Shown piece after piece: positions 1 to 12,051 of a DNA stretch of 64,000 bases. Each line of letters opens with the position of its first letter. Within the stretch, counting starts at the first letter, position 1. The DNA comes from Albifimbria verrucaria (Eukaryota; Ascomycota; Sordariomycetes; Hypocreales; Stachybotryaceae). The notes beneath the pieces are model-generated. The model saw only the letters and a list, made by a program, of their open reading frames with translations. It was not told where the DNA came from and did no database searches. Made by a program: the position numbers and the translations under genes. The stretch is taken from positions 2,170,001 to 2,234,000 of the forward strand of contig JAHREC010000049.1 in NCBI GenBank assembly GCA_020081605.1, given 5' to 3'.

Positions 1-1061
1 AACCGCATCCGTTGACTTGACAGGTGAAGTGTGATACGTCGTGCCGTGAGGCTCAGATTTACCTCGGCAGCAGCAGGCGCGCCTCCTCAGCAAAGGCATG
101 TGTGTCTGATGCGTATACTCTGTACTGTGTGTGTTTATGTGGGTTTCATGTTGGCTGTCACAGATGCACCATGCGTCTGAGGTGCATACACGTACTGAGG
201 CGCACGTTGAAGTGTCACATCAGAACAGGCGATCGGCGCGACGCAGAATAAAGGACGAAAATACTTGGCTTTACTTGTCTGCTAATTGAGGGGTTACGAG
301 ATGAAGCAGGGTCCTGGTGGAAATATGCATGGCCACGACTACAGCTATCTTGGATGGGTGAAGAAATAGGTAACTAGAAGCAGGTATTTACATAAGGTAG
401 GTAGGTAGTTGGTCTGTGGAATGAAATGAGGTATCTCAGCATCCAACCCCAGATTTGATACCTGTCGAGAGAGGGGAAATAAAAGGCTCTAATCTAGAAC
501 CTTAGTTGGGTACGCCTAGCAGCTGTTGATATTGGCCACAAGTGAGGTAGACATGCCGTAGAGATGGTAGCTCAGCTTGCCCAGGTAGGCAATTGCATAC
601 TAGGCAAGTACTGCCAGCTACCATCTACTATGTACAGTGCTATCACAGTGTGCACTCCGTTGAGCACTCACTATCCTATCTGCATACTGGATTGGGGAAG
701 GTGGCATCGGTTTGCGTGGGGATGTGGATGTAAACCCCAGCCTGGCCTGGCTTGGTCTACTTTACTCTACTCCCATCCGCTGTGCCGCGCTGCTAAAGCA
801 AAGCAAAGCACAGCGCAGTGCAGCACTTCGGAGCTTGCCAAGGGCGTGTTGCTCCGTCTCCGTGGCGCCCCGTTTCCTGGAACCTCCAACCTCCCACTTA
901 TAAAGGATCCTCCATGAAACCTTTCTTCTTTGCTTGCCTATCTGCACTGCCGGTTTCGGTGTGTGGGCTATGTCATTGTGGTGATTGTCTTAACCTCGTC
1001 ACCTCCTACTTCTCTGCATTTATTATCTTCCCTTCCCCTTCCCCTCATCTTCCCCTTAACC
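1..1061. other. Gene-free flank and promoter of the alcohol oxidase gene
   Basis: No open frame here has the look of a conserved protein or a plausible exon chain. The stretch contains short AGGTA/GGTAG repeats near 390-415 and a C/T-rich leader (about 1020-1060) directly before the ATG at 1062, as is usual for fungal promoters and 5' leaders. Confidence 0.6.
899..905 (+). promoter_or_regulatory. TATA-like box upstream of fatty alcohol oxidase
   Basis: TATAAAG lies about 160 bp before the start codon at 1062 and is followed by a pyrimidine-rich leader. The position is plausible for a fungal core promoter, but no transcription start can be seen. Confidence 0.4.
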
Positions 1062-3499
1062 ATGGCGTTGCCTGAGGAACACAAACCAGTTGTCACGCCT
1101 TTACCGGCGCCGGCGCCCACGGACTTTATGGATGACGGTCAATGGGAAGTCTTATGGGCTCTCCTCGATGGCGCATCGGCTTCCATCGCGCCCGCCTCGT
1201 CAAACCCGGACAAGACTACCCAGATTTCGGTAAACGACACGGAACTTGAGGAGGCCCTTTCTATCTTGACAAATTCCAAGTTCAAGCAATCACCACTTAA
1301 AGATGTCGTTCTTGCTTTCTTGGCCCACCGTCCCTCTCAGGACCCGGCATTTAGAGAGGATCTTACAAGGACCCTCTCCATCAGTCCTCAGCGTCACCAG
1401 CTGGCCAAGGCCATAGGTTCTTTAAAGTATGTGGGAAACGATATCCATGAGATACATCACTTCTCTATACTGACGTGATTCCACGATTAGCACACGGCTA
1501 GGAAGTTTGTTCATGACAGGCTATTGGTCGTCCATTCAACATCAACCAACCCATGTTAGGGAAGCTATCCTCAAATCCTGGACTACTTCCAGGATGCAAC
1601 CTCTTAGGCAGCTGGCCAAAGTCATGACGACGCTGGCACAGAAATCAGAATGCATGAAGAACCCCTACTTTGACCAGCTATTCGGTTACACAGATGTTCC
1701 CAAGGACTGGAAGGCTGGCTTGGGCTACGACTACAACTTCATCCAGCTGCCTGCTGGTGACGAGCCGCATGTGCTTACCACTGATGTTGTCATCGTTGGC
1801 TCTGGCTACGGTGGAGGCGTCTCAGCCAAGAATCTTGCCGAAGCCGGTCATCGCGTCCTTGTCGTTGACAAGGGCTACCATTTCGAACCATCGCAACTAC
1901 CTATGACACAGGATGGTGGCGCCTACCATCTCTTCGATCATAATGGTGTCTACATGACCGAAAACGGAGGCGGCGTCGGCCTTGTCGCTGGTGGTGCCTG
2001 GGGCGGTGGTGGAACAGTCAACTGGAGCGTGTGCCTGAAACTCCAAGACTACGTCCGCACCGAGTGGGCCAGAACTGGCCTGCCTCTATTCGCTTCCGAA
2101 GACTTTGATGAGTCTATGGACCGTGTCTGGGATTTTGTTGGTGCAAGCACCGAGGGATTCGCCACAATCAAAGAAATCAAGTCTTGCTTCAAGGTTGCGA
2201 GAAGCTGGGGTGGAAGGTCAATGTTGCTCCACAAAACACGGCAGGCAAGGACCATTCCTGCGGCCAATGCCACCTAGGTTGTGGTTCCGCTGGCAAGAGA
2301 GGTCCTTCTGTGAGTTGGTTACCGGCGGCTGGAGAGGCTGGGGCCGAGTTCATGGAAGGCTTCAAGGCAGAAAAGGTCCTGTTTGACGATGATGGAGTGA
2401 CGGCCGTTGGTGTGGAGGGACTTTGGACTTCTCGAGGACCCAACGGCGAAGTGCACACGCCAGTGAGTGAGAGGATTCAAAGACGTGTCATCATCAAAGC
2501 TCGTAGGGTGATCATGGCTGCGGGATCTCTATGGAGCCCGCTGTTGTTGAGGAATAGTGGCATTCAGGTAAGAGCGTACTATGGCCCTTTTAATCTCTCA
2601 TACACGAATCTAATATGTTCTTGTCTCCCAACAGAACCCTCATATCGGTCAGAATTTACACATTCACCCATGCAATTTCGTAACTGCGTTTTACGACGAA
2701 GAAGCGCGTCCGTGGGAAGGTTCAATTATATCCAGTTACTCTTCAGAGTTTGAGAACATTGACGAGAAGGGTTACGGTGTCAAATTGGAACCTACATGCA
2801 TGGTTGTGAGTATTGGCCAAGTTGCACAATCCAGAGATGAGATGAAAAGTCTTTGCTAATTCGAATTGGGTACAACAGCCGTATGCTGTCCTCGCAATGC
2901 AGCCTTGGACAAGCAGCTTACAGTCAAAGTTGCAATTTTTGAAATACCCTCATATGGCTGCTTTCATCTCTCTCACCCGTGATCGAGATAGCGGCCATGT
3001 ATTTGCTGATCCAGCCACTGGCGGTCCACGCATTGACTACCCCATTTCGGATTACGATCGGGCTCATACGATGGAAGGTATGATTGCCTTGGCCAAGATA
3101 TGTTATGTCACGGGTGCCAACGAGATTCGGGCTTACTTGCCTGGCATTGAAGCTTTCCGACCGAATCGAGAAGATGCTCAGGAGGAGCAGGACCGGTCTT
3201 CAGATCCAGAATTCTCCGATCCAGACTTCGCAGCATGGCTCGAACGACTACGCGAAGTTGATAACGCTCCTCCTCTTGCGACTTGGTCTTCGGCGCATCA
3301 AATGGGAACATGCCGTATGAGCGCCAAGGAGCAGGACGGCGTGGTTGACGACAAAGGCAGAGTCTGGGGAACCAAGAACCTATTTGTGGCAGATTCGAGC
3401 GTCTTCCCTGGTGCGAGCGGCGTCAACCCTATGATTACAGTCATGGCCATAGCAGATTGGATCTCTAGTAGAGTCATTGAGGATCTGAAGGATAACTAA
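1062..3499 (+). CDS. Long-chain fatty alcohol oxidase (GMC flavoprotein)
   Basis: Predicted FAD-dependent oxidase that converts long-chain alcohols to aldehydes in alkane/fatty-acid omega-oxidation, in this family at microsomal or peroxisomal membranes. The model has four exons (1062-1426, 1491-2567, 2635-2805, 2879-3499) with canonical GT-AG introns. Around codon 230 is an FAD-binding Rossmann motif, VVIVGSGYGGG. A cysteine-rich CGQCHLGCGS follows, and the C-terminal GMC signatures SSAHQMGTCRM and NPMITVMAIADW are present. One frame break at about 2161-2163 (GCC, expected GCCC) separates two perfectly family-like halves. Adding one base gives 744 aa, the normal length for fungal FAO. I treat the break as a sequence error, not a pseudogene, because all flanking motifs are intact. 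The next gene is 3 kb away, so there is no clustering evidence. Confidence 0.9.
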
Positions 3500-6400
3500 A
3501 GTGTATATGACACTTCTTGATACCACGATACGGTTTGATTCAATCTTGGAATATCGATGCTCATTAGCACAAGGCCATCTTTTTCTGTATAACAATGTGT
3601 ACCATAGGACACAATGAGATATCCCTTTTCATTATAATATCCCATCAAAAATCTAAGAATGGGCTGTTTTTGGGGCCTATTTTTCAACACTTGTAGAGGA
3701 TATCAGCTACGAGCAACTTGGCACGCATGAAAAGGGGCAAGGTCCAGAGTCAAGCTGTCTATGAAACTTGTGCTGCCATTCAAAGACATGAGGCATTGGC
3801 TGAGTCTCCTGCTCGTATTGACTTGACGAATATGGACACGTTACAGTGATGTGCATTCAGATGTTAGGCACTTGTCCTTTAGCTTGCCCGGCTGTCTGGG
3901 ATGGTGAGTCAACCTAGCGGCGACACGGATTTACATGTCCGAACATGGCAAATTTGCGCAAATACTTGGCACCACGGATGTTGCAGCTTTGCTGCCTATG
4001 ACGGTACTCGACATGGGCTTTCCCGCCATCTGCAGCCTGTGAGGTTGAAAGAAACGAGTGCGTTGGTGGACGCGCAAACCTGCATATGCCGACGCCGAGG
4101 CACAGCCACGGCCGCCGGATGGCCGGGCAGAGTGGGGAAAACATTGCATATGCAAAGCCACAGCGAGGTGGCCCGGCCTCGCCGAAGAGATATGCACTGC
4201 AAGAGCCTGCTTTAGGAGCGTGCCGATCCAAGGGTGTGGGATGGAGAGAAGGGCCACGAAACCCGGCGGCCACGTACGGAGGCTGCATCTGTTGGCATCG
4301 GACTCGGGTTAAACGTTGACTCGGCCATCTTTCAGCTTGGCATGGATGCGATTTTACAGAGAATGTTAAGACTTGGAACCAGCGAGGGTCAACCCAAGCC
4401 TGTGGAGTAGGGGTTCTCCGAGATCTGCACCGCTAGCTGGTTTAGTGGAGGGTGGGCTCCCATGGTCCCGGGGACAGTGGCTGACCCCAAAGAGTCTTGT
4501 TTACCCGCCTCCGGGCGCTTATTACCAGGAAAGGAGGGCACTTGGGTTGTTGTCTGGCCTGTGCGTCGCACGAAAGCCTTTTGGACTGGTAGAGCAAACT
4601 GCTTCCCTCCAGGTGCTGGGAGTGAAACTGACGATGCTCGACGTCGGTAGTTGCAGACCAAGGCGTGCCGAAGGGTAGTGCATATGGATAGCTGTCAAGC
4701 TAAAGATGATCGGGCCCGAAAAAGAGCTACGAAGGATGCCAGGTAATCGTGCCTCTAGATTTGCCACTAAGGAGCTTCCGGTCCCTGACGCCGCGCCTTT
4801 AGCAGCGCTAGCTATCAATGCTGTCCGCCTTGTCGTGTTGGCTCTTCTTTCCGCTCCCCGTTGGCTTTAGTTGCGGAACCGCATGACGATGCGAGGCCAG
4901 GGCAGGGCAGAGCAGAGCAGAGCTGCCATGTTCTAGTGCGGATACGAAATATTGGCCTGGAAGATCCTTGGAGTGGTCACGATGGACGTTTGATATGCAC
5001 TGGTGCTACGAGGGTCTCATTGGAAGACAAGACATGAGGCGATATGCAGGAGCAGCAGGCAGCATCTTCGGGGCTCGTGGGCGTAGGTCAAGACGATGCA
5101 AGGAAAAGGGGACGAGCTAAGCCGCGTGATCTTCCGTCAACGTAATCGTCTGAACAGGCTCGGGACCGTGGGGTTTCAGCGATCCATGGCCGTGGACGAC
5201 GGTAGCGAAGAGACATGCCGAAACAGCAGGGGAAGACCAAGGCATGGGAGAATGACGCTCATGTGATCTCTGTCCCAGGGTGGGTGGTCTGTCGGGTCGG
5301 TCTGGTGTGCGAATAGCCGATGGTGATGTCTTGGAATTTGATGCCGATGAGGAGGAGAGGAGAGGAGGGAGGAAGATGGAAAGGGCGCGCGGCAATTGGC
5401 GGCTTCGCTTGGGAGGTTGGTTGCTTGAAGTTGTTGGATGGAGAAGGAATACCTATGGCTTGGGGAGTCGCTTGAGCAAAGTATCGGTACTTGGAGTGCC
5501 CCAAGTACCTCTACAAGCAAGGGCACAGCAGCGCAGTATCGGCCCGATTCAGTTAAGGTAGGTAGCTTAAGTAAGGCAGGGCAGGTGACTCTATCACTGT
5601 TATCATCCTCCCAGCGTTGACCACGGATGCTGATACTCACCTCTAATGGATAGTTTCCGACGCTTTTCCTGTTATGCGTTTCAGTAATTGGCAAATGAGG
5701 CAAAGCCATTGCCATTTTTGTCCTTTCCGCCGCCACGGTGCTTCAGATCGCCAGTGTTGACGTCTGCAGGGATCATGAATTCGGAATCTAGTCCTATTCT
5801 GAATCTCTCCATTAGTTCGAATGAGATCCGTCGTCTCTAACATGAACCGCCAGAATTGGCACGATGTTGACTTGATGCAAAACTCCATTCACAAGAGAAG
5901 GTTTCAACAATGGATCTTGACAGTCCTGACGGGGTCTGGTCGGTATATGGCCCGTGCTGGCTGGCTCTTTGGTGAATGCCTGTCAAACTGTCACAAGCGT
6001 CAGTTGCCATCTCAAACGGCATAAATTATAGAAGCCAAACTAGAGGAGCAAAGACGGCAAACAGTGGAGCGGCCAAGATGGTTCGAACAAGGAGAAACGG
6101 CTACAGCAATCCCGAATGGTTTCGGGCCTTGTATTGGTTGTCTTCATTTCTTCCCAAATCGACTCCCGGGTACTCTTCGAAGCTCACGTCTCACAACGCC
6201 GGTTACCAACCATACTGATCAGTAGCCAAACGAAAGTGATGCCCACCTGTATCATTAAACCTCGTATGCTTCGCTCCATTGTATAAGTTTTAGACTCCAG
6301 CCGAATTTCCAATTAAAATTCTCGACATCAAAGGCTTGTTGGAGGTTGGCGAAGGATTTATCATGAGGCACGAGTTGTAGTCAAGAATTTGTGCAGAAAT

Positions 6401-6718
6401 GAACTTGCTTATATAAATTCCCAATAAATGACAGGTTCTCTAGAAAAAGAAGACCCTTTAGTAAACCCAAGTTTTAGAGTAATGCGGCAACTTGCCTAAA
6501 CCGTTGTAATTGACTCGGGTTTCAGACATCACAGCACAACTGTTCAGGATGAAGGGCCTATGGCGGCAAGTGCCTCATTTACAGTGCTATCTTCAAAGCA
6601 TGCAATCGTCCACCCTGAGTTCGTCTTCTGCATAAGAAACTAAACCCCGATACTCCATAGAACAGCACTTTGCCTGCACGGACGTGGACGACTCAGAGAC
6701 GCAGGCCTGACATGTCTA
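3500..6718. other. Intergenic region without recognisable genes
   Basis: Overlapping open frames occur on both strands around 3900-4320 and 4370-4820, where GC is high, but none shows a family motif or consistent exon structure. A minus-strand frame at about 5117-5250 begins with a hydrophobic signal-like peptide but stops after about 42 codons. I see no RNA gene or mobile element. Confidence 0.5.
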
Positions 6719-7903
6719 CTACCCCTTCGGCGCTTGCAACATTTTCTCCTTGGAAAGATCTAACACGGCAGAGTAATCGCCTTCCGCAAATCGCCTAATG
6801 CGAACTTCGAATGCGTGGGCTAGCATGCGTACCCGCTTGTCAGATTGGTGAGTTGATACATCGTGATCTAAGCCGCGCACCACCTCAGCCTGCACCATCA
6901 TCGTGCCGAAACCTTCCACAGCTGTTGTGGTCAAGGTTGACTTAGAGGAGCCGAAACCCCGGCAGATTACTTCCGCATCTAAGCATTTCCGAGGAGAACT
7001 CGGCCACCTCCCATGGCACAGTCATGGCTCGACCCCAGCCTATCAGACCCAGAGCGTTGCACTCCGTATCCACGAGTACATCACTATTCCACATGTTCCT
7101 TGGATTAGCGGGAATGGGCCCTTATGGAAAGGCATTCGGCGAGCCGAGTCCACGAGTTTGGGCAAGAAGTCATGGTACGATTCAACAAGGCGATCCCTTC
7201 TGCCTGGGTTGGCTGGGATGCGTAAAGCCGCTCTCGACGGAGCTCTACATATTTGTTCTTGTATTTGTCAGAGATTGCTTGAAAGAAATCGGCTGCTGTG
7301 TCCCACGGACCACCCCAGCCAGGCACTGGCCCAACTTCGAAACGGTTGTCCACGAAACGGATAGCCCCAATCTTTGGAAATCGCAACGAGGAGATTTGGA
7401 CCGCGTAATCGGCCAGAACCGAGTTGAACTTGTTCAAGTACTTCGCATCTGGGCTGAGTAGGTGGTGTACTGGATAGCCTCCCCATTCACCCATAGCTGT
7501 GTTAGCAGGGATGCACTCCATAAGCATCCAAGCAGAAATGGTGGGGTTCGTCGAGTCGCCCTTCTCCATGTATGCAAAGACCTCTGGTACTGGAACACTC
7601 GTTCTCTGGCGAATCAGCTTCATCGTATCGACCTCCCGTTGCAATAGCCCTTCATCAGTGTCCGACTTTGCAACCCGAGCGATCCATGTGCAGCCGTCAC
7701 TGAAGATGAGCCTTCTGACAAACCAGTTCCTCCCTGTATTCAATCATCGGAGAAGCGGCCGGTGAGGAACATTGGTGCAAATCGTCTCGCACCTTTCTGA
7801 CTAGAACAGCAGTCGGCAGCAATGCCTCCCAATCGAAATGATAGGGATGACCTATAAAGCGGATCGGCGTTTCTTTTCTCCAATTCAGTTGTGATGTGGC
7901 CAT
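6719..7903 (-). pseudogene. Aminoglycoside-phosphotransferase-like (APH/CHK) pseudogene
   Basis: The minus strand carries scattered pieces of a fungal APH-family kinase-like protein. An N-terminal part starts at 7903 (MATSQLNWRKETP). A nucleotide-binding-lobe part contains TWIARVAKSDTDEG and SVPVPEVFAYM. A middle part reads FLPKLVDSARRMPFHKGPFP, then NSDVLVDTE and TVPWEVAEF, and the C-terminal part ends near 6719. The parts lie in different frames (switches near 7735, 7160 and 7105, and an in-frame stop near 6945). The switch near 7160 could be a lost G, but the catalytic signatures are also damaged. The expected HxD...N catalytic loop reads QGT..WNSD, and the metal-binding DWE reads GWG. Loss of both argues for true decay and not only read error. 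An unusual but live family member cannot be fully excluded. Confidence 0.7.
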
Positions 7904-8070
7904 TTTTGCCTTGCCACAAGCTCTGGCAATCTGGGCTGTATTTGAGAAGGTTGGATATCTAGGCTCTATGGTGCCAGTATTAAGCAATATTGCAGCACAA
8001 CAAGACGCAAATCAACTTGGAAGCCCGCGAAGGGACTTAAATACTTGAACAACTAAAAGAAGATGGTACT

Positions 8071-8082
8071 GTAGGTACCTAC
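8071..8082. repeat. Perfect palindrome GTAGGTACCTAC
   Basis: A 12-bp self-complementary sequence centred on GGTACC. Related GTAGGTACC/GGTACCTAC fragments recur in other spacers of this window (about 8500, 21085, 21340, 24690, 49040, 62265), always outside coding exons. Its role is unknown; a transcription-factor site is one possibility. Confidence 0.6.
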
Positions 8083-9498
8083 CATCGTCGAAGTAGACCG
8101 TTTCTTGCTTTGTTTTCTCGTTCTATTTTCTCTTCGCCATGATACATACTGTAACATGCTTGCTTGGTTTTTCTTTGACCACCACACGCATGGACCGCTC
8201 TAATACCCTACGTCGCCACATTGAGGAATCAACAAAGACGATATGAGTATCAGCACCACTCCACCGGTTGCGAGTAAAGAAAGGCGCTATACAATATAGT
8301 ACCTACAGTATGTACATACCGTAGCGTCTATGTTCGTGCTGCTGGTTTGTCAAAGAAGACTAGGGTTTCGCCTTTGGCCGGAGCCTAGGAAGGGGCTGGG
8401 TGGTCTAATGGGTCGGAAGAACTGGCAACGGCAGGCCATCCAGGGCGTAGGCTACCGAAATACATAAATTGCAGTACAGTTCTGTAATGTACTGTAGGTA
8501 CCGTAATGACGTTACATTACAATATTGCATGAAGCTGGGCTTGTGTTGTCTTCACTAAGGAAAGCCATGGACCTTTGTCTACCGGACGCCAAAAACGTAT
8601 CGGTACGGTACCATCGCGATGTGTTTCATCGTGGCCATAATAAGGCTAGCCCAAGCTCAGCAGCGCATCAAAGACATCTGACCATGCACTTACTCCGTCT
8701 AGGGCAAAGGCAAGAGTCGAGTAAGTAAAGCCGGCTTGTACAGTCCTGTATAGTAGGGTGGATTGTGTTTCTTGGAGTCTGGCAACCAACCCTGCCTGGA
8801 CAGACCATTGGACAAAGGACGTTGAACGCTGGCCAATGACAGGAAGGGAGCTCGAGCCTCGTTTAGCGTCTCCACTGGGCCCGACGCCTAGCCTCCGCCT
8901 AGCCTCTGCCCACCGTCCAATCAGCTGCCGTACAGGGCATCTGACAGACAGACGCACCATCCTCCCTACCCACCCTCTTCCAGGATCTCGTAACATCAGC
9001 ATCTGCTTCCGCAAAGCTCAGAAGTCGCCATTCTCGGCTGTTTAAGAGCCCACAACACCCTCCTCGTGCCTGGCGCCAAGGAGGAGGCGCGAGCTCTCGA
9101 CCCCGGGGTGCCCGCGCTCTCGCTGCACTAACACCGATATCATCCACGGTGGACCTCGATACCATGGGCCAACCAGGCTGGAGAAGTCGCTGATTTCGTC
9201 CCTGGACTCATTTCCTCAATGGAGATGATTACTACAACATCGAGCCAGGCACAAAGCTTGTCCGGGGCTAGAAGATGATCAGCCGCCGCTAACAATGACG
9301 GAACGGGACTTCTGTTGGCCAGGAACAGCCATATCGGGCTCAACCAAGGGTTCCCTTTACCAGTGGTGAAGGCATCGTGAGTCAAGCGAACATGTGCAGC
9401 ACAGTCCTGCGAATGAACTTGCTCAGGTGGACGGAAGGCATAATGTGTAGTTGTTTCAGCCTACGTTTCCTAGAAGCCTCTTCCCTTGCGCGCGTCCA

Positions 9499-9528
9499 TA
9501 CACACACACGCTCACACACACTCACACT
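9499..9528. repeat. CA-rich microsatellite
   Basis: Interrupted CA dinucleotide tract (cacacaca...ctcacacacactcacac) in a gene-free region. Simple sequence only; no coding sense. Confidence 0.7.
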
Positions 9529-10590
9529 TCAGCATAAGCCGTCCGGTGGATGCACACATGCAAGTCATCCGCAGTCCGGCGTCAATAATGCATCACCTTG
9601 CCATTAACCTAACCGACTTACCAGAAACTATCAAGACCGGGGCCAACGTTGGAACATACTCGCCTGGAACACGTATTTGGCAAAGTGCGGCCTCAGCCAA
9701 GAGCGTAACATGAGAGAGCTGGGCTCCTAGCCCCAGAGATCGCATGAGGATCTGATGTGATAATCTCCGTCACGCGAATCGGCGTCTCGATCCTGTCTCT
9801 CGCACGTCCCCGAGCGGCCAGGTCTTTCTTGGACGCGCTGCAGCATGCATAAGCGGCGCACCCATCACGACGTCCCGGTGGTGCTGTGGGACATGTTCTT
9901 GGGGACAGCCCCGTCTCGCATGAACGCGCCGCGAGCAGATTGACGCGTCCTCGACGGTCGGAGACGACACGAGCGTGGCGGCGCATGAAGCATGCAAAAG
10001 GCCGATTTGAAATTGTCTCTTGTGGTCCGTTGGCGCGCGTGGGTCTAAGTCAAGTTGAGGTCCCCGGGGCATGGATGGGATGGAGCCGTGGGTTTGGCCT
10101 CGCGGCGTTGGACATGACACTTGCGGGTTTTACGCTGTAGCAGAATGGTTGGTTCATCGCACCATGGAAGACTACCGTATCACATGTCACATGAGCAGGA
10201 CGAAGGACGAAGGAGCAAGTAGGATGGTCAAAGGGGTGTAGGTTCTGAGATGGTGCTGGGGACATGGACACCATCAAGAAGAATACAGTCCCAGCAGAGC
10301 GAGCTATGGCATGGCGCAAACCCCGCCATGACGTTGCGCCGCTCGCTTCGCCAGTATCCGCTGAGCTTTAACCATGACCAGAGCTTTGGCGCCTACGTTA
10401 TCAGAATTGATGTCTGGTTACGGAACGGGAATGGGAGGATGAGGATGGGGACATTTGCGAGTGCGAGTATAACAAAGACGTCTCGGTATCCCAACTAAGA
10501 AATCAGCAGACCCTTCCAGTTACCGCAAGTAGGTCGTTGCGAGTTCTGGGTTTGGTTCTGGTGCGGGTGCGGGTGCGCGCGGCGTGCACA

Positions 10591-10638
10591 GGTATGGGTA
10601 CTGGTACTGGTACGGGTACAGGCACAGGTACACGGTAC
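10591..10638. repeat. GGTACN-type minisatellite
   Basis: Six-base units of the form GGTACT, GGTACG, GGTACA and GGCACA repeat about eight times, preceded by GTGCGG repeats at about 10560-10577. The tract creates a spurious Gly-Thr-rich open frame on the plus strand that I do not regard as a gene. Confidence 0.7.
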
Positions 10639-12051
10639 AAGAGGGGCGTGGCGATGTGGTGTCGTGGCATGTGGGCTCGGAGGAAAATGCAAAGGGAACA
10701 GCCACCTCACCCTCACCCTTCTAGGGCAGAGCGGGCAGAGGTACCAGAACCTTGGGGCTGGGCGTGTGGCGCTGCACTGCACCTCTCTGCAGCTTTCAGC
10801 TCTCCAGGCGCTCGGCTCTCACTATCTTTTCTCTCAGTAGGCACAGTAGTGTCTTTTTTTTTTGCCTCTTACAAGTCAACCGAAGCAATCCGCACCCCCA
10901 TATTTTATGCACGACCTGCATGCACTGCCTTCCAAAGGACACACCTACAGCATGCCTCTTGGGCGTAGGACCTCGCCTGTGAGGTGAGTGCCAGCCAGCG
11001 CTGGGCGTGGGACCGGCGAGTTCCTCTTCACCGTCACCAAGACGGACTCGTGCCCTCGTACCGGCTGCAGTAGCGCTGTGCGATGCCTCTCGTCGTGTGC
11101 GTCCGTCCGTATTACTGCAAGCGATCATGACATCGGTCGGCATTTCCATCTGGGGTTACCGAGCCTTGTCACGGAAAGCCTTCCATGCATGTTCCGCCTT
11201 CCCAGTGGAATGGCTACACAGGTCGTGGCCGAGGATAGGACTATCGTGTCCTGTCCGTTTGCCTCAGGGTCAAGATGGTCTCGACTCTGGCACTCGGGTT
11301 TCCACACGCTATTGAAGATGGACAGTCTAGTCAATACCGGTGCCTGCTATAACCCACGCAGGTGGATCACCGCGCCAGTCGTGCGGGCCGTCCTAAGCAG
11401 ACAAGGAAGGGCTCTCGGATGGGGAAAAGGCGAAGACGATGGAGTGCCCGAGTTCAGCGAGGCCTCACAGGTACCGTCCTCGTCCTGTCTATGGCACCAT
11501 GGCACCATGGCCAGCGCCGTACAGGGAAACCCATCCCCGGACGATGTGCACCGACTGCAGCGACTGCGCTGACAGCGCCTAGCCACAGCCCACGGCCTGC
11601 ATTAGCTTGCAGCTTCGTACTGGGTACCCTCCCTCCCACGCCCCCGTCGCCTCGGAGTGGCCTGCCAAGGTACCTGCTCCAGGTACCTCCTACAGGCAGG
11701 CCTGCTGCTGCTCCTCCCTTCCTCTCACTCACTCGCTTGCTCAACTCACACACCCATCTCACTTACAAGTCGCTGATATATCTCCCCACCCACCCTCCAT
11801 CTTCTCTTCCCCTTCCCTTTCTTTTCTCTTCACGAGTCCCTCGTCCGTCGTTCTCTTCTTCCTTGGTTACGGCAGCTTAGCAGGCGATCCGACTTACGCC
11901 AAATACTCCCCATCCGTTTCCCTGCTTCGCCCCGTCTCCTAGTTTTCCTTAATTATAACCGAGTCCTGTTCGTTCTCACCGTCTTCCCTCCACCCCGGAT
12001 CCCGATCCTTCGATAAACTCCCCGCCGTCACCTTTAACACACAAGACAACC

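Larger units (their letters stand above)
7904..12051. other. Long intergenic region with simple repeats
   Basis: About 4.1 kb without a supportable gene. It holds a perfect 12-bp palindrome at 8071-8082, more GTACC-type motifs at 8280-8330 and 8480-8510, a CA-rich microsatellite (about 9499-9528) and a GGTACT/GGTACG minisatellite (about 10591-10638). From about 11700 the plus strand is strongly C/T-rich, likely promoter and 5' leader of the gene starting at 12052. Open frames in 10500-11900 are low-complexity and look non-coding. Confidence 0.5.

Noticed and set aside
3901..4319. Cluster of overlapping open frames on both strands
   Set aside because: Frames are open in nearly every phase because of high GC; none has motifs, and composition is not codon-biased.
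5117..5250. Minus-strand frame starting MPWSSPAVSACLFATVVHG, resembling a signal peptide followed by a His that could begin a secreted oxidase
   Set aside because: The frame stops after about 42 codons, no downstream exon continues it, and no family motif is present.
10537..11880. Three long plus-strand open frames (143-194 codons)
   Set aside because: They are built on the GGTAC minisatellite and C/T-rich promoter-like DNA, overlap each other in different frames and resemble no protein.
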